DNA of 64,000 nt from Rhabditoides inermis. Taxonomy: Eukaryota; Nematoda; Chromadorea; Rhabditida; Rhabditidae. The stretch is taken from assembly GCA_963966185.1 (NCBI GenBank), contig CAWZYM010000392.1:227501-291500 (forward strand), read 5' to 3'. A program made the position numbers and the translations under genes. The notes beneath the pieces are model-generated. The model was not told the DNA's origin. It was given only the letters and a program-made list of their open reading frames with translations, and did not search any database. Shown here piece by piece: positions 46,476-57,302 of the stretch; position 1 is the first letter of the stretch; every line of letters starts with the position of its first letter.

Positions 46476-48932
46476 CTACAGCTGGTTGAGTGGCTCTGCC
46501 TGCTCTTCATTTCCGTTCTCGTCCTTTCCCTTTTCCCGCACCGACAGCTGACGACGGAAAGAGCTGCGCATGTTCCTCTTAGACCTGCAAAATACATTAC
46601 TCTCTTTTTCCACATCTTTCTGTTCTCTACCTCCTGATGGACTTCCTCGCATATACGGCATTTCTCATGATGCCGGTCTTGTTCGCCTCTAACTTTGCAT
46701 CTTCCGCACACCGCTCAAAGAACTCTAAATACATTATTGCGGAAAAGAGATGTGTTGGTTGACCTCTGAGTGCGTGTACATCTGGCATGATGTGTTCTTG
46801 CAACTCGCTGATCTGTGCTCCGCTCAGCTTGAGGGCGGTTTCCAGGTGGGCGAGCGCCTTCTCAGCCGCCTGCAATCGGTTGCACGATTGAGCTGTCACT
46901 CTGCGCTCACCATCAGCTGCATCTCGGCTCCCATGCGCGCATTCAGCTGGTCTCGCAGCTCAGCCTCCGTCATCTCCTTCTGCTCGTTCACTTCCTGTAA
47001 CCACAAAGTCCATCCACGCCTTTCTCCAGGCTCCTCACCTTGAGAGTGCACATGAGTTCCTTTGTCTGCTGTGTGTAGTACTGGCGCTCCTTCTCCAGAT
47101 CACAGGTCTTCAGCTCGTTCAGCTTCAGCCTATAGCAGGCTATTTAACTGATATTGTGGCTAAAACTCACATCTGTTCGATCTTGTCCTTCTCGGTCTCG
47201 AGACAGTGTGTCTTGGTCTCGATCTCCAATAGCCTATTCTTCAACTGGCAGGTGGTTGAGGATAAGTTCTGGTTTTCGAGAAGGAATTGCTCTCTACAAT
47301 AAAATATCTTCTCCATCCTCTCGTTATATTTTTTCTCACCTCTCCCTTAGAATTGACTGAAGCTGATCCTGCACCTTTTCTTTCTCGATGTTTAGCGTCT
47401 GAATACAGCATTACTTTTCTTTACAACGCGTATTCCTACCTCCATGTTATTCTGGAGATGCTCTGTCTTCAAATTCAGCGAGATTTTCTCGTTCTCTAGA
47501 GTAATCTTTGTTTCGTTCGTGAGACGTAGTTCGCTAAACATGGTGCTTTGTGATGGAAACACTCACTCCACCTACTTCTTGACGCCCTGCAGGTCGTCCT
47601 TGAGCTTCTTGGTGGTGCGGATGAGCTTCTCCCTTTCCTCCTCCAGCTCCTGCTTCACCTTGGTGAGCTCGAGTGCCCTATCGTGCTCCACCTGTCGGGC
47701 GGTCACCTCCTCCTGCAGCCTCTCCTCGTAACCCTGCAACCACACCGTTCTCTCCCCTCTCCCTCCCTGTCCACCTTCTTCTCCTCGTTCAGCATGATCC
47801 TCCTCGACTCCAGCTCGCGGATCATCGACTCGCCTGTGAGAGTGTTCTTGAACGAGCTGCAACCCGACTCGATGACACGTGTGCCCCTCTGTGCTCCTCA
47901 CATCTTGGTTGCCTCCCGGAGTGCGGTGAGCCACGCGTCCTGCTGTGCTGCGTCGGGAGCTGCGAGGACGACTGCCTGTGCGAACTGGGGGTGGGCGACG
48001 AGGAGACAGTGACGGCGGCCCGCGTCCCCTCCACACACGATCGAACACCCGATCAGAGGGATCACGCCCTGCAAACAGCATAGTCAAACTATCAACAACA
48101 CTTCTGTATCTATTTACCTTCGGATGAAGGTTGATGCGGCGGGTCTTCTCGAAGGTGCGCTGGTTGCGGGGCGCGTAGTAGAGCAGGAAACACTCTTTGA
48201 GAATGAAGAACCTAAACATTTCAATGCATATCTTTTCTCTGTGACTTATTTTACCTCTTGGTCCATTTTGCGGGTCGGTTGTTCTTCTTGTGCTTCTTGT
48301 GGAGCAGTCCGAAGTGCTGCACACCCAGCACGGGTCCTCCCTCGGAGTCCCTCCCAGAGTCAGGCGTCATGTCGTAGACGTTCTCCTCGCGACGACGACC
48401 CAGGTTTGAGAACTGAAGACGATGCGATGAGTGAAAGAGGGGAATGAGGTGATCATTTACTGCCAGTACGGGAGATGGTGTGGTTGTGCTGCGCGATTCT
48501 CCTTCTTTGCGCGGTAAGTGCTTCGTTCTATCCTCCTCTCCCCTGAACTCCTTCCTCCCTCCATCATAGTATCTATAGGTAGGTGCCGCGACCGCACCGG
48601 CTCCACTCATTTCCATCCCCTACGCAGAGACCCGTGCAAAACACGTTGTGTCACTCATGCAGTACATATATGAGGTGAGATTCGAATCTCTCTCTCTCTC
48701 TCTCTCTCTCCCCCCTCCCTCCCTCCCTCCAACACTTCCGTTCAGACTTACCTCAAGCAGAGAGATGGAATCTACGATCAAGTCAACAAATGAATGCAAT
48801 GGAATGATTACAGTATAAAATGTTACTTACCTGAAAAGAGAGACTCCTGAGAATTCCCTTTTTCTCCTTGTTGTGTTGCTGAGTGGAGGGAGGCGATACT
48901 TTCTCGCCTCGTTTCGGCGGTTTCGGGTCCAT
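46476..48932 (-). CDS. PLEKHD1-like protein (PH domain and long coiled coil)
   Basis: Orthologue of vertebrate PLEKHD1. It starts at the ATG at 48932 just after a CTTTCAG acceptor (MDPKPPKRGEKVSPP); a second possible start, MEMSGAG, opens the exon at about 48617. PH domain: RPAKWTKR / FFILKECFLLYYAPRNQRTF / INLHPKGVIPLIGCSIV / QDAWLTALREATK (about 48.35-47.9 kb). Then a continuous coiled coil of about 300 residues spread over many exons (47.85-46.87 kb). Last comes the family-specific motif EFFERCAEDAKLEANKTGIM / RNAVYARKSIRR (about 46.73-46.63 kb) and a basic tail ending AEPLNQL at 46476. The motif order is that of PLEKHD1. Its role is poorly known; it is likely cytoplasmic or membrane-associated through the PH domain. 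Confidence 0.85.
48687..48710. repeat. (CT)n microsatellite in PLEKHD1-like gene intron
   Basis: About 12 CT units followed by a C-rich run, in the intron after the first coding exon of the PLEKHD1-like gene. Confidence 0.9.
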
Positions 48933-49113
48933 TCTGAAAGGGCCAAAATGAAATGGGACTGTGAATGCAGGAATACATTAGGATTGGATTAGTGCAAGTG
49001 AGAGCGAGAGAATATCAGCGAATGCGAGTGATATCTGCAAGATCGCACAGCGAAATTTGCATATTTGACCCAAATTCACTCTCGTTCATATGGCGTGTTT
49101 ACGCACGCGCAGC

Positions 49114-49160
<47 letters not shown>

Positions 49161-49392
49161 GGGTGACAGGTGGGACAAGCACGCTCTCACTCCCTGGACT
49201 ATCACATGCATCATTAGCACTTGTTGTGTTGAGTGAGTACTATATGATCTCCACGTATACGGTATAACAAATCCCCGGTAACAGGTCGTCGACGAGCAGG
49301 TTGAATAGAAAGCGGACCGCTCGCGGGGTGATTACAGCAATACTATAAAGAGACATCGACATGCCTCACTGGAACCAGCTAGTACATCCACC
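48933..49392. promoter_or_regulatory. Divergent promoter region with (GA)n
   Basis: 460 bp between the divergent PLEKHD1-like and small secreted protein genes. It holds a (GA)n tract at 49118-49156. A TATAAA-like sequence (ACTATAAAG, about 49341-49349) lies about 45 bp before the ATG of the plus-strand gene. Confidence 0.45.
49118..49156. repeat. (GA)n microsatellite
   Basis: About 19 GA units in the divergent promoter region between the PLEKHD1-like gene and the small secreted protein gene. Confidence 0.95.
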
Positions 49393-49995
49393 ATGCGAGC
49401 ACTCTGTCCCGTACTTGCCCTCCTCGTCTTTCACGCTACAGCCGACAAGAGTGGGACGCTACGATTGTATTTTTAGAAACTATGTATTTTCAGACATTGT
49501 TGTGGATTCCGCTATCATAAAAGAATACCGTTCGATTTTGAAGAACAATACTCTGGATGAGCAGACGAGGGAATCGGCGTTGAACGCCATCGATATAAAG
49601 CAGAGCAAGGAGGTGCAGGGGAAGCTGAGTGTCATCAAGGAGAAGAGTGGGTTGACACCCATGAACAATGCGAGTGAGACTGTTGCTACAGAAGCGAAAA
49701 AGAATGCTGCATTCGCGGCAGCAGTGGCGAGAATCGATGTGAAAGTAGTGGACGAATACAAGAAGATCAAACAGGTAAGTCGTTCACATTCCGTGACTTG
49801 TAACACATATTCTATCAGGATATAAATCTCTTAAAGAAGAAAAAGAAGAGAGCTCTGAAAAAGTTCCTCGCAGCACATCCTGATCTCAAGGTGATCATAT
49901 TTTCACAGAATATTTCATGTATTCAAATTTAGGCAAGACTGGACTCTCTCAAAAAGACTAAACAAGGCGGAAATAAGAAGAAACTATCCACGTAA
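49393..49995 (+). CDS. Small secreted lysine-rich helical protein
   Basis: Four exons (49393-49450, 49494-49774, 49819-49890, 49933-49995) give 157 residues, with all phases consistent. The first exon encodes a signal peptide (MRALCPVLALLVFHATA) and is joined through a 43-nt intron to DSAIIKEYRSILKNNTLDEQ. The mature part is predicted helical, Ala/Lys-rich, and ends in a very basic tail (LKKKKKRALKKF, KKTKQGGNKKKL). The pattern recalls secreted nematode SXP/RAL-2 (DUF148) proteins, but the match is too weak to claim. No cysteines outside the signal peptide and no catalytic motif. A poly(A) signal AATAAA is at 50025. It converges with the transporter gene, whose stop is at 50040, so the 3' UTRs overlap. 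Confidence 0.75.
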
Positions 49996-50039
49996 CTGAT
50001 TGTAATGTATTTATCATGTATATAAATAAAACTATGTAC

Positions 50040-52140
50040 TCAGATAGAAAACGGTGAGCAGAGGGAAGGGTCGTCCCAGATAGACACATTCCGCCATCGA
50101 CCACAACAGTTGACACTGCCGCCCATGCGAGTGAACGACACACCATGTGTGAAATACTGAAAGACGCTCCAACTATTCCATCACTTCTTTCTCCCTTACC
50201 TTGATGTAGCAGGGTGCCTCCATCTCAGCGCCCAGTAGCTTGTCGAATGCTGTCGTCGTCGCTATACATCCACCCACAACACCTGCATAGAAGAATATAA
50301 ATTTGAACTTGTAGACCCGCACTCACCAAGCACCATCACTCCCACAATAGCCGCTGTCTTCCATGCGTCGTTGTACATGAACATGCTACGAGAAACTGTG
50401 ATAAGGTACGAACACGAAAGCTCACTCTACGACGGTGACTGTTGTATTGTCCGGGTCTGCCTTAGAGGCCTGTCCGGCTCGGATGAGTGTCTCCCGCTTT
50501 CTCTCTCCCGATGAAAGAGCGAGGTAGAAGAGTCCCGGCCATACTAGACACAGGGCAGTTATGAACGAACCACCGATCTGAACAAAGAATCAAAAGGATT
50601 GTGTGAAGTTCTAACCAGATCGAGGAAGACTCCGAATCGCGGGACGGTGAGGGCGGAGAAGACCGTGAACCACAGTAGACAACTACGCACCAGAAGATTG
50701 CGGGTGGAGAAGGCTGAAAGGCAACAGTTTCCGTGTCATTGAAGGTGCGTACGTTGTCTAGCCTTGGCTCCGAGCCAGCTCTCGGCGCCATGTGCGAGTG
50801 GGGAGAAGTAGATGACATAGGCAGCTATGGTGTGCACAGATATGAGAAAAGTCACACTCTGCTGCATCCAGTTCACCTCAAATACAACTTTTTTTACACA
50901 CACTTTCTTAAAACCTTACCTGGATGGAGTTGATGATAGTGTCTCCCATGCTGTTTCCATACACGTAATATCCAAGTAGAGCGACAGGGGAATAGAGAAG
51001 AAAGTAGAGTACTGAACGGTGAGTGTGATATATCGATACAACAATCGCTTACCTGCGTAGCTGAGATAAACGCTCCTTGCGAAGTCACTCGGTCGCTTCA
51101 TCTCCATCTAAACTGACGCTGGTACAGTAGTCGCATGCACGATACCTGAATAGTGGGGAATGCAGCTTGTCCTCCATAGCTGAACATGATAGTTCCAAAC
51201 GCGAGAGACATCGAGGCAAGACTGGATGATGTGGACGAGTGATCAGCCATCTGAATTTTCGTCGATACCATAATACTTTGAAGACGTACCGGTGCGCAAA
51301 CAGTTCCATCGTGTACACTCGCAGTCACAATCACAACGACAGCTATGGCAGTGGCCAGTGAGGCAACGAGACCAATCCACCTATGAGGGATACTATAAGA
51401 AGACAAGAGAAACGAAGGTACTCACCCGACATCTTTGAGACTGCGAAACATGACAAGAGGCCAGAGTGCGAGACCGAGTAGAACAAGAACGGCACACTGG
51501 ACACAGCAACAATACACTCTGATTCTGACCTTCTCACCTTGTTGATGTGCACTCCGAAGTTTCCATTGATGAACATCTCGACATTGTTGGCGGTTAGAAG
51601 CAGAACAACAACGAGTGTACCGGTCGATGTGATGTATAGCATGACATTGAGTATCCTCTCTCCGACTGCCCCGAACGAGTGTCGTGCCAGGTCGGTGAAG
51701 GGAGTGCCGGTGTGTTGCTGCCTCAGCTCCGGCCAGCGACGCTACAACGCAGTCAGATACAAGGAAGTCAGACGACAGAAGGACAACTCGAACCACTCGC
51801 GATCGAATGTGGATGACACACTGTCACTGTCACTCTCCACACTGTCACTCTCCCGTCTCCTCACCCTCATGATGACTAGACTGTCCCCGAGGAGGGCGGA
51901 TGAGAAGGCGGCTGCGGTGGCGCACACGAGCGACGCGATTGATCCGAACACGACTCCTCCTTGTATCATGGCGACTGGAAGGGCCATGAGACCCGCACCC
52001 GCCATGTCTCCCACGAGGAAACAAGCAGCCAGCAGCCACCCGATTCCCCCTGCATGCTCCTCCTCAACTGTCTCCTATTACCAAACTAGAAAGTTCTCAC
52101 TCACTTGTGGGTGTTTGAGCGTGTAGCTGCGTCGTGTCAT
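50040..52140 (-). CDS. Amino acid transporter (AAAP / Aa_trans family)
   Basis: Multi-pass transporter of the amino acid/auxin permease family, expected to carry amino acids across plasma or vesicle membranes. It starts at the ATG at 52140 (MTRRSYTLKHPQ). TM1 has the family's signature: GWLLAACFLVGDMAGAGLMA then LPVAMIQGGVVFG (about 52.06-51.88 kb). The next exon reads RRWPELRQQHTGTPFTDLAR (about 51.74 kb). Further exons: MADHSSTSSSLASMSLAFGT with IMFSYGGQAAFPTIQ; SPVALLGYYVYGNSMGDTI; VHTIAAYVIYFSPLAHGAE; and GGSFITALCLVWPGLFYLAL. The tail ends at the TGA at 50040; the last exon (YFTHGVSFTRMGG...) is the least certain. The intron at about 51864-51739 contains a copy of part of the neighbouring kinase gene. 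Confidence 0.82.
51773..51823. repeat. 51-bp copy of a kinase-gene exon segment inside a transporter intron
   Basis: This segment is identical, apart from one base, to 54483-54533 in an exon of the TTBK-like kinase gene, in the same orientation on the plus strand. The core of 44 bp (51780-51823 and 54490-54533) is identical. Here it lies in an intron of the minus-strand transporter gene, so it is antisense to the host transcript. Confidence 0.9.
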
Positions 52141-52729
52141 CCCGCGTGGACCACTGCAATCAGGGCGTCCTTATATGGCAGGAAATGTCCACCGCTACTC
52201 TTTTCTCTCAACCAGTTCATTCAGGCTCACGCGACCACCATTTCTCATCGCACGCGCACCAGATGCCAGCAATTATTGCATTTTTCGACGCGGGGTGTTG
52301 AAAGTGAAGCTGGTTCGATCAGCGGAGATTTATAGGGGGACATAAGGCTGTCACGTGACAAGACGCGAAAATACACACATGTTTATGGTTTTGGCGAATT
52401 TCGAGCCGATTCGTCAGAGAAATAATCGAATATTCACGAGACGAGTGAAACAAGATCCAGAATTAGCGGGTGATTGTAAATGTATGTGGCGGGGTGTGTA
52501 TGTGTGACAGGAGAGTGGATGGTTGTGGATGATCCGAGGCCAGCTAGACCGGGAAGACATGGGAGACGAGGGGAGGAGATGCTATCGCAAGCAGGAATAA
52601 CACAGCTGCGCGAAATAACACATGTACATTTGCATGCGCCGTGCAGTCACATGGGATTGAAGATTGATGGAGACATTGGGGGATTCCTGTCATTGCCCTT
52701 TTTCTCTCGTAGCCGAGCGGTCAGCCAGG
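52141..52729. promoter_or_regulatory. Divergent promoter region, transporter and kinase
   Basis: 589 bp between two divergent start codons. No gene and no strong repeat are seen. An acceptor (AGCCAG) directly precedes the kinase ATG. Confidence 0.45.
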
Positions 52730-53221
52730 ATGGTGCGTGAAATGACAGACATGAAGATCGGTATCGGGACCATAGTGCGCAAGAAGTACCAGGTATCAGT
52801 GTTACGCTAACTGATCCGCTACCTGGTGCTATCAAGGTGATCCGTCGCATTGGCGAGGGAGGATTCGGTGCCATATACGAGGCTGTGCTCTTCGAAAATC
52901 CGCAGGTGGGCGGGGCTTAGAGGGGCGTGGCATCGGTCTGTTTCAGGTGCATGTGGCGATCAAGGCGGAGCCGTGCGGTGCGAAAGAAGAGGAGCTGGTG
53001 AAGATGGAAGTGACTGTTCTCAACGTGGGTCTCCCATTCATCTTCACCCAACCCATCACAGGTGCTTCGCGAGGTGAACGCCAAACACGCGTGTCGTCTG
53101 ATATCGAGTGGAAAGGCCGACAACTACAACTACTTCATCATGAATCTCCTCGGACCGTCGCTCTCCGATGTGAGGAAAACCATCCGAGCCAGTGCTGCCA
53201 GGGACAAGGAGAAGGGGGTAG

Positions 53222-53271
<50 letters not shown>

Positions 53272-54797
53272 GAAAGAAAAAAGAAAGAAATAAAGAAAAG
53301 AGAATGTAGTGAGAAAGTGTTTGCTTCAGGCAGGCGAGCTCACTCTCTACTCGCAGCTGATGATTGGAATCCAGGCAGTCGATGCTCTCAAGGAGCTGCA
53401 CTGCACTGGGTACACAATGTTTTGCGTTTAAACCAATTTGACTTGCATGTTCATGATCCAATTTCAAACTTCATGAAATGTGTTGTAGCTACATCCACCG
53501 CGATGTGAAGCCGGGCAACTTCTCGGTGGGTCGGCTGCACTCGGAACACGCACACATCGTGTTCCTCATCGACTTCGGAATGTGCCGCAATCTCATGTAC
53601 AAGGTGCGAGGGTGCGAGGGAGACCGGGGTTGACATGCCATTCTCTCAGACAGAGGACGGAGCCCGCAAACTGCGTGAGCCGCGTCGCCAAGTCGTCTTC
53701 AAGGGAACCATGAGGTGCGTATCCTTTTCCTCCCCTCTCCTGTTACGCCACACAGATACATGTCCCCGAACTGCCACCGACAGGAGGACCCGTATAAGCA
53801 CGACGACCTATGGTCGCTGCTCTACTCTCTCATCGAGATCTTCCACGGCGACCTTCCATGGAAGGCGATGGAGAAGGAGGCGACTCGGCAGTGTAAGGAG
53901 GACAGCGAGGCGGACCTGCTCAAGCCCATGCCACCCGAGTGAGTCATCGCCATTTTCCAGCCACTCTCCCCCAGGTACACCATCATCGTGGCCCACCTGA
54001 AGAAGCTGGCGTACGGCCGCGAGCCCGACTACGCACTCATCCGGGCCTGCTTCGCACAGGTCTACCACAGGAACGGGTACGGGGTGAGTGAGTGTTCAAT
54101 CCCGGAGGGACGAAGGATGAGACGTTGTTGTGTGCAGAAGGGCCGCGTGCTGGACTGGGTGCGCGGCGGCAAGTACGCCCATCTGTTCCCCGGATGCGGC
54201 ACACTGTGAGTCCCCTCCCCCTCGCCCATCCCAACCACTCTCCTTCCAGCACCACCGCGCTCGACAACCACGCACAGAAACACATGAAACACGTGCGTTC
54301 CACCTCACTCGCATGCACAATTCACTTCAGCTGGTGTGTGAGGGGGTGCGGAAGAAGGACGACGCTCAGCCGGCGATGGTGGTCGAAGTGCCGGCGCCGG
54401 ACAGCGAGATCAAGCTGGAGGCTGTGGAGGAGGTGGAAGGAGAGGGAGAGGAGAGAGGGCATAGATGTGTGTGCAGGATCCGCGACAGGAGGACAACTCG
54501 AACCACTCGCGATCGAATGTGGATGACACACTGGAACAGGTGGACGACATGAAACGGGCCGAAAACAGCCAGTCGGAGATCGACCACAACAACAATGTGC
54601 GATAGAGAGAGGGGGGGGGGAGAAAGAGAGAGAGAGACAAAGAGAGAGGGGGGGAAAAAGATGCCATATTTCAGACCGAGAGGACGCAGTTCAGCATCAA
54701 GGACCTGCTGCGGGTATTAGACCATAATTGTATCTATATAATAGTCCATATTTAGCGCCGCTCCAAAGAGAGGGACAATGACGACAACGACAACTAA
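52730..54797 (+). CDS. TTBK-like casein kinase 1 family protein kinase
   Basis: Serine/threonine kinase of the CK1/tau-tubulin kinase group, a class strongly expanded in nematodes. It starts at the ATG at 52730 (MVREMTDMKIGIGTIVRKKY), one base after a splice acceptor. Glycine loop VIRRIGEGGFGAIYEA; VAIK lysine; catalytic loop HRDVKPGNF (about 53.5 kb); LIDFGMCRN (DFG); activation segment FKGTMRYMSPNCHRQEDPYK; and DDLWSLLYSLIEI, where CK1 kinases replace the usual APE/DxWSxG pattern. The C-terminal part after about 54.3 kb is acidic and low-complexity (EDNSNHSRSNVDDTLEQ). The last exon, after a 42-nt intron, reads RRSKERDNDDNDN and stops at 54797. A (GA)n tract lies in an intron at 53225-53262. 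All catalytic residues are present. The gene ends 85 bp from the convergent ODC gene. Confidence 0.87.
53225..53262. repeat. (GA)n microsatellite in kinase gene intron
   Basis: About 19 GA units passing into an AG/A-rich tail (to about 53300), within an intron of the TTBK-like gene. Confidence 0.95.
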
Positions 54798-54882
54798 ACA
54801 TTCACTCTGTGTTGCAATTAAAAACGATACTAACATTTTATTGCCATGTAACAGTGGAATGTGTAAGTGTGGCCGGTGTTGT

Positions 54883-55641
54883 TCAGAGGAACTCGGCGAT
54901 CTCGTTCCACGTGTGGTTGCTGACCACGTAGATCTGCTGCGGACGCGCGAAGCCGTTGAAGGTGGTGGACGCGGCCGAAGTGTACGCACCCATGTTGTCG
55001 TACCTCATCCAGTCACCCACGTCCAGACGACGCAACGAACGGTTCTCCTGTAAGAGAGGGATTGGAGGGAGAGAGAGGAGAGGCGGTGGGAGCACGAACC
55101 TCGATCATATCGAGGCTGTCACAAGTCGGTCCCCAGATGGTCGTAGAGAATTCCTCGCCCTTCTCCTCCTGCAATGGTATTCATGAATTGATGAGTGGGG
55201 TTGGGAGAGAAGCGGCAGGTTTGTGGTACTCACAAAGAGCGGCTCTCCGATGGGATGAACGTGATCGAAGAGGATGCAGTTGAACGAGCCGTACACGCCG
55301 TCGTTGAGGTAGTACATGAAGCCGTCGCGGTCACCGTCCTTCTCTAGAAATATGAAGAGGTTGTCACCCGATCATACATTCTTCTCACTCAGTCTTCACT
55401 CACCATCCTTGGTGATCTTGCTGGCAGGGACCTGCGTGGCGGTGATGACATTGGCGACGAGGGTGAAGGGAGAGGCGGCGAAGAAGCGGCCAGGCTCTGC
55501 GATGAGACGCACACTCGGCTCCGGGAAGAACTCCTCCACTGCCGCCGAGATGAGGCGCGCGATTTCCTCGAAAGAGATGTGGTGCTCGGCACCCGGGAAG
55601 CCACCTCCCATGTCAACCAGTTCCATCCTGCAAAGAGCACA

Positions 55642-55700
<59 letters not shown>

Positions 55701-56661
55701 GAGACAGAGATCCTCACTTGTGTCCCATGGCGGTTCCGATGTCGAACAGATTGCGCGCATGCATGATGGCAGTGCGGTAGGCCGACGGGTCGTTGCAGCC
55801 AGATCCCACGTGGAAGCTGCAACACAGTCACGTCCTCTTTTCCCTCTTCCCCCTGTCCACTCACCTCACTCCGCACACGTTCACTCCCATGGCGCTGGCC
55901 TGCTGTAGGAGTCGCGGGGCAGCCGTCATCGGCTCTGCTCCGAACTTGAGGTTGAGGGGGCAGGTGGCGGTGGGGTCGGAGACTGCGATGCGCAAGATCA
56001 TCTCGGCGCTCTCGTGCAGCGACGCCACCTTGGACAGCTCCTCCAGGTTGTCGAACGTCATCATCTGCACGCCTCGCTTCTCGGCGTGCTTGATGAAGCT
56101 GCGCGTCTTGCATGGGTTGGCGTAGATGATGCGGTTGCTCTCGATGCCCATGTCCATCACGATGTCGATCTCCTCCTTGGACGCGCAGTCGAATCCCACT
56201 CCGAGGGCTGCCAGCGTGCGCAGAAGCACGCGGTCATTGTTGCACTTGACTGCGTAGAACGGCTGAAAAACATACGGTTGGCTGGTAGTTACTGTTGCAT
56301 CACCATTGCTCAATCAAACACCATCATTTTTTATCAGTGCTCAGACAGCGCTATGCTAGCCCACTTATCAAAAAATCTATGTTTGCAGAAGCGTACTTTG
56401 CGCTCATCTCGGCTTGAGATTTCTTATCACTAGGGTCATACGAGACATTGAATGGCTGGAAATAAAGTATCCATTTACAGAACAATGCAACATGCAGTTT
56501 TCGAACAACTACGCAGGCACAAGATTGAAGTTTGTGATATTGATTATACCTCGATCTGGGGAAGAGACGTCTTCCAGAGACGGTGACGGGCCATGAGCTG
56601 GTCGATGTTCATCAGAATGAAAGCGTCATCCACATCCTGGAATGGTGAAAAATGCTTCAGC

Positions 56662-56692
<31 letters not shown>

Positions 56693-56814
56693 ATCTTCTC
56701 ACCCACCTGGGCAGTCCTGTAGTCGGCGATGGTGCGTGAGATGGCGACAGCATCGATGGGCTGGTCGAAGACGGCCACCTTGGTGTCTCCGATGATCTCC
56801 TTGCGGGTGTTCAT
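54883..56814 (-). CDS. odc-1: Ornithine decarboxylase
   Basis: PLP-dependent ornithine decarboxylase, which makes putrescine from ornithine, the first step of polyamine synthesis; a cytosolic homodimer. It starts at the ATG at 56814 (MNTRKEIIG). Landmarks in order: [13 protein letters not shown] (PLP lysine, exon 56263-55861); [40 protein letters not shown] glycine loop ([12 protein letters not shown]); [28 protein letters not shown]; and WGPTCDSLD with the catalytic cysteine. It ends with [20 protein letters not shown]-type FNGFARPQ and the stop at 54883. Compared with mammalian ODC it lacks the long C-terminal degradation tail. Introns carry (GA)n at 55649-55688 and (CT)n at 56661-56690. 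The 5' leader extends upstream through an intron (see the separate entry). Confidence 0.95.
55649..55688. repeat. (GA)n microsatellite in ODC intron
   Basis: About 20 GA units close to the donor of an ODC intron; the gene's sense strand carries CT. Confidence 0.95.
56661..56690. repeat. (CT)n microsatellite in ODC intron
   Basis: About 15 CT units in the intron after the first ODC coding exon; the gene's sense strand carries GA. Confidence 0.95.
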
Positions 56815-57076
56815 GGTCGATGTGTGCGTGATTGGTGTGAGCGTGGGTGTTTCGGGGGCAGATCTACCAAGGGGGCTTGGCAGTGTTGTAGTCGAAGACC
56901 TTGTCGGAGAGAGCGCAGTCGGCCGATGCGGACTGCGGCACCTGAAACACACCAATTCCCTTCATATCAGCTTCTCCTCTCTCTTTCCCCATCCCTCTCT
57001 TTTCCTCTTTCTCTCTCTCCTTCCTCTCTCTTTTACCATCCCTCTCTTTTCCCTCTTCCTCTCTCTCTCTTTCACC

Positions 57077-57139
<63 letters not shown>

Positions 57140-57302
57140 CGTACCTGTGTGTAGGTGTTAGTGGAAGCTGCTAGAGCGAGCGCGGGTGACGCCGCGTCTT
57201 CGCTGTCAGTCGACTGGATTTTCTGGCAATTGGAGGTCGATCCAAGCTCGCACCGCACTCCACTGACAAGTCTCAACGAAGAGGGCACTTGCCGTGGAAC
57301 GG
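56815..57302 (-). other. Spliced 5' leader of the ODC gene with an ATG-less open frame
   Basis: On the minus strand a TGTTTCAG acceptor ends at 57303. A leader exon (57302-57145) follows, then a 203-bp intron (57144-56942, with (CT)n), and an exon (56941 onward) that runs into the ODC ATG at 56814. Neither leader exon has an ATG. One frame is open for about 77 codons across the junction and closes with DKVFDYNTAKPPW and a TAG at 56864-56866, 49 bp before the ODC start. It is probably 5' UTR and may be trans-spliced at 57303. Confidence 0.5.
57081..57135. repeat. (CT)n microsatellite in ODC leader intron
   Basis: About 27 CT units, preceded by a further CT-rich stretch from about 56985, in the ODC leader intron. 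Confidence 0.95.

Noticed and set aside
51739..51864. Open continuation of the transporter TM exon (VRRRESDSVESDSDS...)
   Set aside because: It is the intron between MR and RRWPEL: the donor AGG|GTGAGG and acceptor TTGTAG are good, phase is kept, and part of it is a copy of the kinase gene.
54717..54758. Kinase C-terminus reading VLDHNCIYIIVHI
   Set aside because: The segment is a 42-nt GT-AG intron; splicing gives a charged tail (RRSKERDNDDNDN) in the right phase.
57145..57288. Small gene starting at 57288 upstream of ODC
   Set aside because: The first codon is GTG and no ATG precedes it in the leader exon, so it is kept only as a leader observation.
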